Shown here: piece by piece, positions 28,358 to 39,717 of the stretch
How positions within the stretch are numbered: the stretch's first letter is position 1
Layout: the number at the start of each line of letters is the position of its first letter
Source: Thermococcus bergensis
GTDB taxonomy: Archaea; Methanobacteriota_B; Thermococci; Thermococcales; Thermococcaceae
Length of the DNA stretch: 64,000 nt
Direction: 5' to 3'
NCBI RefSeq assembly: GCF_020386975.1
Contig: NZ_JABFNK010000005.1
Coordinates: 1,054,001 to 1,118,000, forward strand
The notes under the pieces: generated by a model
Databases searched by the model: none
Told to the model about the DNA's origin: nothing
Seen by the model: only the letters and a program-made list of their open reading frames with translations
Made by a program: the position numbers and the translations under genes

Positions 28358-29677
28358 TCACCTCAGATAAGCGTCAAACCTTGTGTAGGGGGTGATTTCT
28401 CCAGCATAGTTCGTCAGCATCATCTTTCTAACTTCGTCAGGGTTCTGGACATGACCGAGAACCCACATGAGCTTTACATAGGCTGTTTCTGGAAGCATGT
28501 CTTCACATGGGATAACACCGGCCCTAAGAAGCCTTCTACCCGTGGAATAGACGTTGAGGTTGACCCTACCGTAGAGGCACTGGCTCGTCATGCAGACTGC
28601 AACCCCTTCTTCAACTGCCCTCTCTATCGTGGGTATTATGTCATTTGATGTGTGGCCTAGGCCGGTACCTTCTATTACAATTCCCTTGTAGCCCCTATCA
28701 ACTAAAAAGTCAATGAGCTCTCCGCTCATGCCTGGATAAACCTTTATGAGGGCAACTTTCTCTTCAAGCTTGTCGTCCACCCACACTTCACTTTCACTTC
28801 TCTTTCTGTAGTCGTCCCTCAGGTATTCAACCCTTCCATCGGGCCATATCTTTGCTATGGGGACGTCGTTTATGCTCCTAAAAGCATCTCTCCTTGAGGT
28901 GTGCATTTTTCTAACCTTTGTCCCTCTGTGTGCTAGGCAGTAAGTATCGCCGCTTTCCCCGTGCATTACAACTGCAACCTCCCCAAAGTCTTCAACTGCC
29001 ATTCTGGTGGAGCATATTAGGTTCATCGCAGCATCACTTGAGGGCCTATCACTGCTCCTCTGAGAGCCGACGAAAATTACGGGCTTTCCTAAATCCCTCA
29101 GCATGAAGCTCAATGCAGCGGCAGAATAACCCATCGTGTCTGTTCCGTGTCCTATTACTACCCCATCTTCTCCACTGTTAAGGGCCTTTGCAACTTCGTG
29201 GGCCATCTTTTTCCAATATTCGGGCTTCATGTCTTCGCTCATTATGTTAAAGAGCAGCTTTGGTGTTATGTTGGCTATTTCAAAAATTTCTGGCACTGCT
29301 TTTGCCAGCTCCTCCGCTGTAAAAGCCGCATGAACAGCACCTGTCTTGTAGTCTATTTTGCTCGCTATTGTTCCACCGGTTCCTATTATGGTAACGTTGG
29401 GGAGTCCGGGCTTTTTGGGGAGGACTTCTTTAAATGAAACTTCTTCTCTTGGCTTGGCTTTTTCAAGGATTTTTACTTCCGCTATCTGGTCGATTAAAAT
29501 CCCGATGTTGTACCCGTTGTCGAGCTTTATTGTAAGGGTTTCTCCCTTCGAAAGCTCATATGGAGGCATTACAATGCCCCTGTGGACAACTGTTGTGTTG
29601 TTTTCCTTCTCAACAACCTCAACATAATCGCCAATCTCAATGCCCTTTTCCTTCATGAAAAGCTCAACTTTCCTCAT
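28358..29677 (-). CDS. gatD: Glutamyl-tRNA(Gln) amidotransferase subunit D
   Basis: A 439-residue protein. Residues 1-80 form an SH3-like N-terminal domain, then an L-asparaginase-type amidase with [19 protein letters not shown] and [16 protein letters not shown] carrying the catalytic Thr, Asp and Lys set. It releases ammonia from Gln or Asn for GatE. The ATG at 29677 is used; 24 upstream open codons are not family-like. Its TGA lies inside the ribosome binding site of gatE. Confidence 0.95.
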   Translation of the reverse strand: MRKVELFMKEKGIEIGDYVEVVEKENNTTVVHRGIVMPPYELSKGETLTIKLDNGYNIGILIDQIAEVKILEKAKPREEVSFKEVLPKKPGLPNVTIIGTGGTIASKIDYKTGAVHAAFTAEELAKAVPEIFEIANITPKLLFNIMSEDMKPEYWKKMAHEVAKALNSGEDGVVIGHGTDTMGYSAAALSFMLRDLGKPVIFVGSQRSSDRPSSDAAMNLICSTRMAVEDFGEVAVVMHGESGDTYCLAHRGTKVRKMHTSRRDAFRSINDVPIAKIWPDGRVEYLRDDYRKRSESEVWVDDKLEEKVALIKVYPGMSGELIDFLVDRGYKGIVIEGTGLGHTSNDIIPTIERAVEEGVAVCMTSQCLYGRVNLNVYSTGRRLLRAGVIPCEDMLPETAYVKLMWVLGHVQNPDEVRKMMLTNYAGEITPYTRFDAYLR

Positions 29678-29760
29678 AGCGAAACCCCCTTTGAATCTTA
29701 GGCTAGATAGAGGTGGGAGAGATATAAACATTGTCTCCTTTCCCACCACAAGTATAGCTC

Positions 29761-30054
29761 CTATCGAGTCTCGATTTTAAACCTTGGCTCTTCAATCCAC
29801 TCTGACCTGCACTTTGGACATTTGCTGGGAATTTTTATCTCCGGTTTAAATACGAAGCCACATTTCTTGCATTGGGCTGGTTGAATGAGGAGAGCCTTTC
29901 CCTCGCGCTTTACGATGTTAGCAATTGCTTTGAGGTCTTCAAGAATTACATTTCTGCTTCCCTTACCCCTCATCTCAAGGAGCATTGCAAGCTCACTTAC
30001 ACTGTAGTCCCTCTCCTCCAAAAGCTTTATTATCTTCTGCCTTCTCGTCATCAT
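29761..30054 (-). CDS. HTH and zinc-ribbon transcription regulator
   Basis: A 97-residue protein: a winged-helix (RRQKIIKLLEERDYSVSELAMLLEMRG) followed by a C-terminal zinc ribbon with CKKCGFVF and CPKCRS. Such proteins are predicted regulators conserved in euryarchaea. The two start ATGs are adjacent and lack a clear ribosome binding site, so the transcript may be leaderless. It is divergent from pus10 with only 43 bp between. Confidence 0.8.
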   Translation of the reverse strand: MMTRRQKIIKLLEERDYSVSELAMLLEMRGKGSRNVILEDLKAIANIVKREGKALLIQPAQCKKCGFVFKPEIKIPSKCPKCRSEWIEEPRFKIETR

Positions 30055-30097
30055 GGGGTAAGGTTCGAAAGAACATTAAAAAGCTTAAGGGTGCCGG

Positions 30098-31273
30098 GTG
30101 ATGATAATAGAAAAGGCCGAAGAGATACTCAAAGAGTCCAAGCTATGTGACCGCTGCCTGGGCAGAGCTTTTGGCCTGCTTGGAAAGGGAGACAACTACA
30201 TACGTGGAAAATCAATAAGGCTAGTCCTCAATATGGAACGAGAAGCGAGAGGAGAAGTGAGCTTCCAGGAGCCCCAGGAATGTGAGCTTTGCAAGAACGT
30301 CTTTAAAAAGACCGAATACCTCGCAAGGCTCTGCTACGATAAGGTTTCAGAGCTAGAACTTGAGTTTGAGAGCTTTCTCGTTGGTTCAAGGGTTCCCAAA
30401 GAAATCGCGGATAAGGAGCGAGAGCTAATTGAGAGGTTTGGGCTGAAGCATGCCGAACCAATAAACAGGGAACTGAACAGGGAAATCGGAAAGGTTCTTG
30501 AGCTCATACTTCAAAAGCCCGTGAATAAAAGCAACCCCGATGTCGTTTTTATAGTGGAACCTTACCAGGAGAAAGTGGAGCTTCAGATAAAACCCCTCTA
30601 TGTCTATGGACGTTATAGGAAGCTGGTCAGGGGGATTCCACAAACGCCATTGAGGGGATTCAAAGAAAGTGTTGCGTCAATAATCTGCAAACCTTTTTCA
30701 AAAGCGACAAAAGGAAAATGCATATTCCACGGAGCTGGAAGAGAGGACGTAGATGTGAGAATGCTCGGCAATGGAAGACCCTTCGTTGTCGAGGTCAAGA
30801 GGCCGATAAAAAGGCATATTGACCTGGAGAAGATTGCAGAGGAAATCAACAAAAGCGGGAAAGTTGAGGTTTTAGGATTGAGGTTTATAACCAAGGAAGA
30901 GGCAGAAAATGTTCTCACGTCAAACCACAAAAAAGAATACGAGGCCATTGTTTATGTTGAGGAAGGCATCAGCGAGGAAGAGGTTGAAAAAGTTGTCAAG
31001 ACACTTGAAGGGGCCACTATTAACCAGAGAACACCCAGAAGGGTTTTGGGAAGAAGGGCTGATTTGGTGAGGGTGAGAAAGGTTCACAAAGCTGAAGGCG
31101 AGCTTATTGATGAGAAACACTTTAAACTCCGCCTGATAACCGACGGAGGGCTCTACATAAAAGAACTAATTTCGGGAGACAAGGGGAGGACAACCCCTTC
31201 GGTGAGCGAGATATTAGGAAAGAAAGCTTGGTGCGAAAAACTTGATGTGCTGAACATCCTAGATGAGCAGTGA
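30098..31273 (+). CDS. pus10: tRNA pseudouridine synthase Pus10
   Basis: A 391-residue protein with an N-terminal zinc/THUMP region (LCDRCLGRAFGLLGKGDN, CELCKNVFKKTEYLARLC) and a C-terminal catalytic domain with FHGAGREDVDVRMLGNGRPFVVEVK, where the Asp after REDVD is catalytic. Archaeal Pus10 makes pseudouridine 54 and 55 in the tRNA T loop. The start is GTG at 30098 or the next ATG. Confidence 0.93.
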   Translation: MMIIEKAEEILKESKLCDRCLGRAFGLLGKGDNYIRGKSIRLVLNMEREARGEVSFQEPQECELCKNVFKKTEYLARLCYDKVSELELEFESFLVGSRVPKEIADKERELIERFGLKHAEPINRELNREIGKVLELILQKPVNKSNPDVVFIVEPYQEKVELQIKPLYVYGRYRKLVRGIPQTPLRGFKESVASIICKPFSKATKGKCIFHGAGREDVDVRMLGNGRPFVVEVKRPIKRHIDLEKIAEEINKSGKVEVLGLRFITKEEAENVLTSNHKKEYEAIVYVEEGISEEEVEKVVKTLEGATINQRTPRRVLGRRADLVRVRKVHKAEGELIDEKHFKLRLITDGGLYIKELISGDKGRTTPSVSEILGKKAWCEKLDVLNILDEQ

Positions 31274-31395
31274 AAACTTTATAAATGGTTGAGCGGATGA
31301 GCTTATGATACTGGGAAAGACCCGTAGTTTATAGCGCTTGTTCCTAAACGTATAAGTTGTTGAGACTCCTAAATAAGCTCTAAGAGGTGAGTAAT

Positions 31396-31689
31396 ATGGT
31401 TCAAAAGGCCCATACTATTAGAAGGAAAACTAGGGGTAAGCTTAGCAAATCACCAAGAAGGAGAGGTCTTCCTCCACTAACAAGGTTCCTCCAGGAGTTT
31501 GAAGTTGGCCAGAGAGTCCACATAGTGATTGAGCCAAGCTACCACAAGGGAATGCCAGACCCAAGATTCCACGGAAGAACAGGTACCGTGGTTGGAAAGA
31601 GGGGAGATGCATATATCGTCCAGATCAATGACGGTAGTAAGGTTAAGACCTTCTTCATTCACCCAGTTCACTTAAGGCCCCAGAAGTGA
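31396..31689 (+). CDS. rpl21e: 50S ribosomal protein L21e
   Basis: A 97-residue basic protein [18 protein letters not shown] with [17 protein letters not shown], which identifies eL21. GAGGTGAGTAAT precedes the ATG. It heads the rpl21e-rpoF-DUF655-rsmA operon, a conserved euryarchaeal order. Confidence 0.95.
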   Translation: MVQKAHTIRRKTRGKLSKSPRRRGLPPLTRFLQEFEVGQRVHIVIEPSYHKGMPDPRFHGRTGTVVGKRGDAYIVQINDGSKVKTFFIHPVHLRPQK

Positions 31690-31694
31690 GAACT

Positions 31695-32057
31695 ATGATA
31701 GGGCGCAAAAAGCTCAAGGAAGAATACATCTCAATTCCGGAGGCAAAGGAGCTGCTGCTTAAAAGGAGAGAAGAAGGGCTAGAGGAAAACCCAGAGGAGC
31801 CAATATTCTATGAAGCAAGGGTTAGCATTGAGCACGCAGAGAAGTTCTCAAAGCTCTCAGCAGAAAAAGCAAAAGAGCTCAGAGAAAAGCTAATAGGCCT
31901 CTTTGAATGGCTTGATGAAAGGATAGCGACGAAAATTGTCGACATAATGCCCGAGGACTACTTTGACATAAGGGTTATCTTCGCCAAGGAAGAGTACACG
32001 CCCACTAAAGAGGAGGCAGAAAAGATACTCGAAATCCTCGCAGAATATAGGGAGTAA
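31695..32057 (+). CDS. rpoF: DNA-directed RNA polymerase subunit F (Rpo4)
   Basis: A 120-residue helical protein with YISIPEAKELLLKR and the HRDC-like WLDERIATKIVDIMPEDYFDIRVIFAKEE. It forms the stalk of the archaeal RNA polymerase with subunit E. It starts five bases after the rpl21e stop. A GGAGT-A-ACTCC stem followed by pyrimidine-rich sequence lies over its stop codon. Confidence 0.93.
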   Translation: MIGRKKLKEEYISIPEAKELLLKRREEGLEENPEEPIFYEARVSIEHAEKFSKLSAEKAKELREKLIGLFEWLDERIATKIVDIMPEDYFDIRVIFAKEEYTPTKEEAEKILEILAEYRE

Positions 32058-32134
32058 CTCCTCTCCTCTTCTTTTTCAAAATTTCTCGAAAAGTATTAAA
32101 AGCCTTAGGCAGTATATTCTTGGGGGGAGAGACC

Positions 32135-34114
<1,980 letters not shown>

Positions 34115-34164
34115 AACAACACCTCATGTTCACTTTTTGGTTACCCGCTCATTGAAAATAAAAA

Positions 34165-34279
34165 TCATTGAGCAGCCTGATTGTTCTTTACTGCAAGATA
34201 TTCTTCTTTCAGGTTTTTTAGTTTATTGTATCGTTCCCGCTCAATATCCGCCAGCCTATTTATTTCTATTTCAAAGTTT
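34165..34279 (-). pseudogene. C-terminal remnant of a second ferritin-like gene
   Basis: Read on the minus strand, about 38 codons ending at a TGA at 34165-34167 give NFEIEINRLADIERERYNK and then LKEEYLAVKNN. These align with the last 38 residues of the intact gene at 33575-34114 (PEVKEVAKWLAEIEWGHYN; LKEKYLSLKDN). No start codon or upstream part is left. The next gene begins at 34337, so the rest was deleted. Nucleotide similarity with 33575-33680 is visible by eye. Confidence 0.75.
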
Positions 34280-34336
34280 AAAAATATTGCATATCCCCTT
34301 CGCTGGGTTTTTAAACCCCCGGCCAAATTCTCACAC

Positions 34337-36082
34337 ATGATAGTTGCAATAATAGACGGCTACACCGACGAACCAGCGGGGCTTGGGGTGCCCCCTTATT
34401 TGGGAATCTATCCAAGATACGCCTACGGTGCAATAAAAAAAGCCAGAAAAGATGCGAGAATTTTTTACCTCACAATAGATGACCTGCGCTTTACTTTTGA
34501 GGGCGAACAGGGGATAAAGACCAAAAATAAAACTCCCAACGTACATAAAACAAAAGAGATTCTTGAGAAAGCAGATGTGATTGTATACATAGGGGGACTG
34601 CACACTCCGGGAAAATACCTTTCTGCAGTCCCTTCTCAGGTGGAAGAGGTTGCAAAGTTTATAAAATCCTTCAGGGGCATTAAAATTCTCGGCGGACCGG
34701 CATTTATGGGCTCGGCCCATGAGGGCGGAACAAAGATAGGCTCGAGAGAACTTGCCCTTGCTCAGGCGATTTTTGACCACATCGTTTACGGCGACCTGGA
34801 GGCTTTTCTTTATGAGTTCTTCACAAACCCCAAAGAAGCGAACCCCCTCCGCTTCAGGGACTATTCGGAATTGAGGGACTATGCACTCTTAGGTGCCGAA
34901 GTGGTGAAGCAGTTCCCGGATTACCCCGATTTTGTCATAGTGGAGATCGAGACCCAGAGGGGATGCCCAAAGGCCGCCGGCATAGGGGGCTGCTCCTTCT
35001 GTACGGAGCCGGTAAGGTATAAATCAATAGAAGACCGACCTATTGAAGACATCGTCAAAGAGGTCGAAGTCTTCTATAATCTCGGAGTGAGGCACTTTAG
35101 AATAGGACGACAGAGCTGCATCTTCTCTTACATGGCGAAGCCTAATGATAGAGTTCCGGTTCCAAATCCTGAGGCAATTGAAAAGCTTTTTAAAGGAATT
35201 AGGAGCGTTGCACCGGAAGTAAAGACCCTCCACGTAGACAATGCCAACCCCGCGGTCATAGCGAACTACCCTGAGGAGAGCATCAGGATAGCGAAGACAC
35301 TCATAAAATACGGCACGCCCGGAAATGTCGTTGCCTTCGGGCTTGAAACTGCTGATCCGAAGGTAGCGAAGCTCAACAACCTGAACTCCACACCGGAAGA
35401 GACTTACGAAGCCGTTAAGATTCTAAACGAGGTTGGCGCTAAAAGGGGTTACAACGGGATGCCATGGCTCCTGCCCGGAATTAACATCCTCTTCGGTCTC
35501 CCCGGAGAGACCAAGAAGACCTATGAGCTCACCTACGAGTTTTTGAAGAAAATACTCGACGAGGGACTGCTGGTGAGGAGGATAAACATAAGGCAGGTGG
35601 TTGTATTCCCGGGAACGCCTTTATGGCACATAAGGGACAAGGTAAAGACCGAGAAGCACAAAACCCTGATCAAGCACTATAAGTACAAAATAAGGCACGA
35701 GATAGACTATCCAATGCTCAAACGCCTCGTTCCCGTTGGGACAATATTGAGGGATGTTAGGGCTGAAGTGTTTGACAACGGCTTAACATACGGCAGGCAG
35801 ATAGGGAGCTATCCCTTAATAGTAGGAATCCCAAAGGAGATTGAGCTGAACAGGTTTTACGACGTTCTCATTGTTGACCACGGCTTCAGGAGCATAACGG
35901 GAGTCCCAATACCGATAAACCCAAACACCGAAAGCCCCAAGGTTTTAAGTTATTTGCCCGGAATTGGAAAGAAGAAAGTCGTAAGAATTCTCGCAAAGAG
36001 ACCGTTCAAAACCAAAGAGGAGTTTTTGGAAATAGTTGAGCCGGAGAAAAGAGAAATATACAGAGATATTGTGGTCATTTGA
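34337..36082 (+). CDS. Radical SAM protein with C-terminal HhH (COG1031-like)
   Basis: A 581-residue protein. The N-terminal 180 residues resemble a B12-binding-like domain. The iron-sulfur motif is unusual: RGCPKAAGIGGCSFC, a C-x8-C-x2-C spacing rather than C-x3-C-x2-C. GLPGETKKTYELTYEFL and the C-terminal LSYLPGIGKKKVVRILAKR helix-hairpin-helix complete it. This layout fits the uncharacterised archaeal Fe-S oxidoreductase COG1031. The ATG at 34337 is used; 52 upstream open codons run through the ferritin remnant. It converges with the next gene (8-bp overlap). Confidence 0.82.
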   Translation: MIVAIIDGYTDEPAGLGVPPYLGIYPRYAYGAIKKARKDARIFYLTIDDLRFTFEGEQGIKTKNKTPNVHKTKEILEKADVIVYIGGLHTPGKYLSAVPSQVEEVAKFIKSFRGIKILGGPAFMGSAHEGGTKIGSRELALAQAIFDHIVYGDLEAFLYEFFTNPKEANPLRFRDYSELRDYALLGAEVVKQFPDYPDFVIVEIETQRGCPKAAGIGGCSFCTEPVRYKSIEDRPIEDIVKEVEVFYNLGVRHFRIGRQSCIFSYMAKPNDRVPVPNPEAIEKLFKGIRSVAPEVKTLHVDNANPAVIANYPEESIRIAKTLIKYGTPGNVVAFGLETADPKVAKLNNLNSTPEETYEAVKILNEVGAKRGYNGMPWLLPGINILFGLPGETKKTYELTYEFLKKILDEGLLVRRINIRQVVVFPGTPLWHIRDKVKTEKHKTLIKHYKYKIRHEIDYPMLKRLVPVGTILRDVRAEVFDNGLTYGRQIGSYPLIVGIPKEIELNRFYDVLIVDHGFRSITGVPIPINPNTESPKVLSYLPGIGKKKVVRILAKRPFKTKEEFLEIVEPEKREIYRDIVVI

Positions 36083-36755
36083 CCCTTGAGCCTATGATGG
36101 CCTTTAACAGCAAAACCTCCGCAAAGAGCGTTTGTTCATTTGTGGCTTCAAGCACTACAATGCCCTCCTTCGGCGAATATATGCGGTCTATTTTTCCTCC
36201 CTCTGCGGGCCCCCTTAGCATAACGAGCAGGTGTTTTTTGTTTCCTATGAGTCCAAGCCCAATTTCAACCCTCTGAATGAAGCCAAGGGATGTTACGTGT
36301 ATTTTTTCAACATCGGCCTGAGCTCTAGCCATGGACTCATTGTCGTCGTATCCCTTTCCTTTGTAATACCAGTACCTATTTGCGGTGAACACTGGCGACA
36401 GTACTGCTGATATCTCTGTTGCGGTTCTTGTTCTCCACACGCACACATCACCAAGAGTTCTAGCATCACAGTTTCTAAACATTGGGTCTCCAACTATGAT
36501 GGTCATGCTCTCATATACGTTCCCCCTAAGGGTTAAATTCAAATCTAAGAGGGGGTCACCTGTGTTGTAGCTTTCAAGAAGGATTTTGTGGTCAACCCCA
36601 TTATAAGGAACTTTAACAACGACCTTTTCCAGAGGCTCTTTATCGGGATAAACATTACTCGAAAAGTGCAGATATCCATAACTAATGACAGCCAAGGGGG
36701 CGACCACAAGGATAAGCAACAGAAGTAGTGCAGCTAATTTTTTATTCAATCCCAA
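36075..36755 (-). CDS. Exported or membrane-anchored protein, downstream of the S-layer gene
   Basis: A 226-residue protein with an N-terminal hydrophobic segment KLAALLLLLILVVAPLAVISYGYL, so anchored or secreted. The rest is soluble, beta-rich, with two Cys (NCDARTLGDVC) that could form a disulfide. I do not recognise the family. It lies 39 bp after the S-layer gene on the same strand and may be co-transcribed and part of the cell envelope. Confidence 0.7.
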   Translation of the reverse strand: MGLNKKLAALLLLLILVVAPLAVISYGYLHFSSNVYPDKEPLEKVVVKVPYNGVDHKILLESYNTGDPLLDLNLTLRGNVYESMTIIVGDPMFRNCDARTLGDVCVWRTRTATEISAVLSPVFTANRYWYYKGKGYDDNESMARAQADVEKIHVTSLGFIQRVEIGLGLIGNKKHLLVMLRGPAEGGKIDRIYSPKEGIVVLEATNEQTLFAEVLLLKAIIGSRVK

Positions 36756-36794
36756 AACCTCCAGAAAAGTTAATTAAAAAAGAAGGGAAAGGCT

Positions 36795-38594
36795 TCAGAG
36801 CTCAGCCAAGTGCTCCATGAGCTCCTTGGCTGCTTCTCTTGTGGCGTACCTGTCCTTACCGGCAACGATGAGGACGTCGAATGTTCCGAAGGCGTCCTCT
36901 ATGTACTCGAGGTCACCCTCGCTGTTCTCCCAGTCAACTGTGCTGAGTCCTTGCTCGACGAGGTACTTGGTGATTGCGTTTGCAACTGGTCCACCAACGA
37001 GGATGAGGTTGCTGTCGACTGCGTTGAGGTCAAGCTCGCTGTCAAGGACTGTGATTGGCTCGGCTGGAACCATTGGTGTAACCTTGGTGTAGGCCTCGCC
37101 CTTGATTGCCTCAATTGTCCATCCTTCGAACTCGTCGCCAACCTTGAGCTCCTTGGTCTCATATACTCTCTCTGTTGGTTCAATTACAATCATAGCTTTT
37201 GCAGTCATTAACTCGTCTTTCTTGTCGCCATCATCATTAATGTCATAGTTAGCATCTGCTTCGTCTTTGGTCCATGTTTCGAGCTTGTAGTAGACTTTGT
37301 ATTTTCCTAAGACGTCTACAGTCTTTTCTTCGATGTCATCTGCATTGCTTAGTGTTATCCACTTGATGACTTTGTCTCCATCACTGTTTGTGCCAGTAGT
37401 AATGTTTGCTACCCATCCAGCCACTAACTCGTCACCGCTTTTAATCTTCTTCTTATTTGTAACTACTTGAATTGTGGCAATCAAGTTGCCGTCGATACCA
37501 ACGAAGGTATCTGTAAGTTTGAGAACTATTCCTCCATCTCCAAAGACATCCTTCTCCTTGTCCTCCTCAAGTATAACGAGCTGGTCAACTCCATCTGGGC
37601 TTGTAACCTCTACTAGTGCTCTGGGCTTGTTAACGCTTATATCAACGGCCTTAACTTTGTATCCGTCGAAGTCTTTTATGTCTCCAAGGCTAAACCAGAC
37701 CTCTCCATGATCCTTACCGTATTCAAAGGCTCCGTCAGTAACATTGAGCACATAGTAACTATTGCCAAGAACGGTAAATGTATCTCCTGAAGCTACTCCT
37801 TCGTACACGTAGCCTTCGAAGGTTATGTCAACGTCACTTGGATCAACGTCGTACTCATCTGCTATCTCAGCTGGGTCCGGTTCGTCATCGTCTATTACGT
37901 TAAAGCTCTCTGAGTCTGGGATTCCCCACTGGCTGTCCTTTCCGAGGTCAACTTCCACTGACCAGTTTGAGATTGTGTAGTTCAGGAGAACTTTGAATGC
38001 TCCTTCTGGAATTTGGAGCTTCGCGTCTTTTGGTGGTTGATCGATATCGTTTTCATCCCAATCATCTGGATCAGTTGGTATTAGGCGTATTTCGTCAATC
38101 GAGAAGTCCCAGTCAACTTGGAAGTCTTCATCTATTCCATCCATGTCCTCCACTTCGTACATCCATGGATCGGCTTGGTAAGCAGCTACCCAGTCATCAT
38201 AGGAACCGTTGTAGGCACTTCCATTCCACCAGTAGTCTCCTGGCAAGTCTGACCATTCTTCGGCAGTTATTGGGCCGTTAACGGTTGAGTAGAAGTACTT
38301 GTATATTGTAAGGTCGTCTGGGTCGTCTGTGACGTCTTTCTTAACTACAACGCTAACACCGCTTGCCTCTACTTCCTCAGATGTGTAGAGCAAGCTTCCA
38401 ATTGCAAGAGCCACGTCAGCAGCGCTGGCAACGTCCATGGTTGATGGTGCGTTTGCACCGACTACGATTTTAACGTTTGGCATTCCATCCTTAACAAAGA
38501 ACTCCTTCCCTGGTAGTGCAGCGTTTGCATATCCAAGGGTCGCTCCAACCATTGCGGCACCAACGGCAAGGGCCGCGATCTTTCTTACCTTCAT
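36795..38594 (-). CDS. slp: S-layer protein
   Basis: A 599-residue protein starting with MKVRKIAALAVGAAMVGAT and a signal-peptide cleavage region GYANAALPG. It is very acidic and rich in Asp, Val and Thr. The C-terminal part (LDLNAVDSNLILVGGPVANA to AGKDRYATREAAKELMEHL) matches the C-terminal S-layer domain of Thermococcales and methanogens. It forms the outer protein lattice. GGAGGTG precedes the ATG. The promoter and leader at 38595-38713 look strong and structured. Confidence 0.93.
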   Translation of the reverse strand: MKVRKIAALAVGAAMVGATLGYANAALPGKEFFVKDGMPNVKIVVGANAPSTMDVASAADVALAIGSLLYTSEEVEASGVSVVVKKDVTDDPDDLTIYKYFYSTVNGPITAEEWSDLPGDYWWNGSAYNGSYDDWVAAYQADPWMYEVEDMDGIDEDFQVDWDFSIDEIRLIPTDPDDWDENDIDQPPKDAKLQIPEGAFKVLLNYTISNWSVEVDLGKDSQWGIPDSESFNVIDDDEPDPAEIADEYDVDPSDVDITFEGYVYEGVASGDTFTVLGNSYYVLNVTDGAFEYGKDHGEVWFSLGDIKDFDGYKVKAVDISVNKPRALVEVTSPDGVDQLVILEEDKEKDVFGDGGIVLKLTDTFVGIDGNLIATIQVVTNKKKIKSGDELVAGWVANITTGTNSDGDKVIKWITLSNADDIEEKTVDVLGKYKVYYKLETWTKDEADANYDINDDGDKKDELMTAKAMIVIEPTERVYETKELKVGDEFEGWTIEAIKGEAYTKVTPMVPAEPITVLDSELDLNAVDSNLILVGGPVANAITKYLVEQGLSTVDWENSEGDLEYIEDAFGTFDVLIVAGKDRYATREAAKELMEHLAEL

Positions 38595-38713
38595 GTCTTC
38601 ACACCTCCGATACCTTGTGGGGGGCTAAACCCCCAACTATGGTATTCTTCAATACCTCTATGTAGTCTAGGGTTTATATACTTTTCGCTTTCAGACCCTT
38701 TCTAACGATTAGA
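38595..38713 (-). promoter_or_regulatory. S-layer promoter and structured leader
   Basis: On the minus strand: TCTAA-CGA-TTAGA palindrome at 38701-38713, BRE-like CGAAAAG and TATA box TATATAAACC at 38672-38687, then a leader of about 60-75 nt. The leader holds two perfect hairpins: GGTATT-GAAG-AATACC (38641-38656) and GGGGG-TTTAG-CCCCC (38620-38634). GGAGGTG follows 15-20 nt later. The two stems probably stabilise the mRNA or tune translation of this abundant protein; that is an inference. Confidence 0.65.
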
Positions 38714-38891
38714 AAAGCCTTCTTTTTGCCCAGATGGTCAAAAGTGGCATTTACCTACTGCCTACACCCAATTCGCCTTTTGCCGATAATATCTCGACAA
38801 AAGTTGAAGGGAGAGCATAGATACCCAATCCGCAATCACGGCCCTTACTTATAAGCTTTCTCATCAATAAATTAAAAGGTTGAGCAGAGGG

Positions 38892-39716
38892 TCAGGAGAG
38901 CCTGAATTTGAAGGTGTCCTTTTCTATGAGCTTCTTCTTAAGCGGTCTGTGAGTGAGCTCATGGACAAAGCCACCCAAATCCGTGAGAGCATTTTGAAGT
39001 TCTGTTGCAGAGATATCAACTATCTCTGGCTCGATTATCGATATTGCAACCGGGGCATATTTTGCCGTAAGCTGGAAGAGAACCTCAAAAGGCGATATCA
39101 GCTCACTTGCAACAAGGGCGTATATTCTCTCCTCCCCCTCCTCCTGCACTTTTACAAGGATTTTGTTTATCTTACAGCCCTCATATGCGAAGGCCTTCAG
39201 CATGGTCTCCTCTATCGATTCTTTGTCCTTTCCAAAGGTTTCTATAACGAAGCGGTAGAGAATCTCTTTGCCGTCAATTATCATCTCTTCAATTTCTTCC
39301 CTGCTGTAGCCAACTCTCGGCTTTGGAATCTCGTCAAGCGGAGGATACGCCACAAGTCCACCAAACTTCTCCATGAGTTTGCCCATGAATAAAGAAACTT
39401 CCCCAAGGATTTTCATAAGGTCTTTGGCATCTATTTCAATTTTAGCGGGAGACACAACCTCAACCAGCGCGGGAGCATATCTCATCGTGGCCTTCACTAT
39501 TTCCTCAAAAGGCCCCTCCAATTCAGCTTCAACCATGCTCGAGTATTTAAGCACATCATCTTCGGGGTTTTCAAGGATCTCCTCGGTGATTATGTTCTCA
39601 ACCTTTACATTGGTTTCATTCTTTAGGGATTTCACGATCTCCTCAACAGCCCTTTCCAAAGCTTTCCTATCGTTTGAGAGAGCTTCTATATAAAATCTAA
39701 CCCTCATTGTTGCCAT
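38892..39716 (-). CDS. Two-repeat protein of unknown function next to amrS
   Basis: A 274-residue protein made of two similar halves: EGPFEEIVKATMRYAPALVE (about residues 65-84) matches ISPFEVLFQLTAKYAPVAIS (about 210-229), with matching segments downstream (VEVVSPAKIEIDAKDL; ISIIEPEIVDISATEL). The family is not known to me. It begins two bases from the amrS stop and is probably co-expressed. The ATG at 39716 follows GTGGTGGTAAT. Confidence 0.7.
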   Translation of the reverse strand: MATMRVRFYIEALSNDRKALERAVEEIVKSLKNETNVKVENIITEEILENPEDDVLKYSSMVEAELEGPFEEIVKATMRYAPALVEVVSPAKIEIDAKDLMKILGEVSLFMGKLMEKFGGLVAYPPLDEIPKPRVGYSREEIEEMIIDGKEILYRFVIETFGKDKESIEETMLKAFAYEGCKINKILVKVQEEGEERIYALVASELISPFEVLFQLTAKYAPVAISIIEPEIVDISATELQNALTDLGGFVHELTHRPLKKKLIEKDTFKFRLS

Positions 39717-39717
39717 A

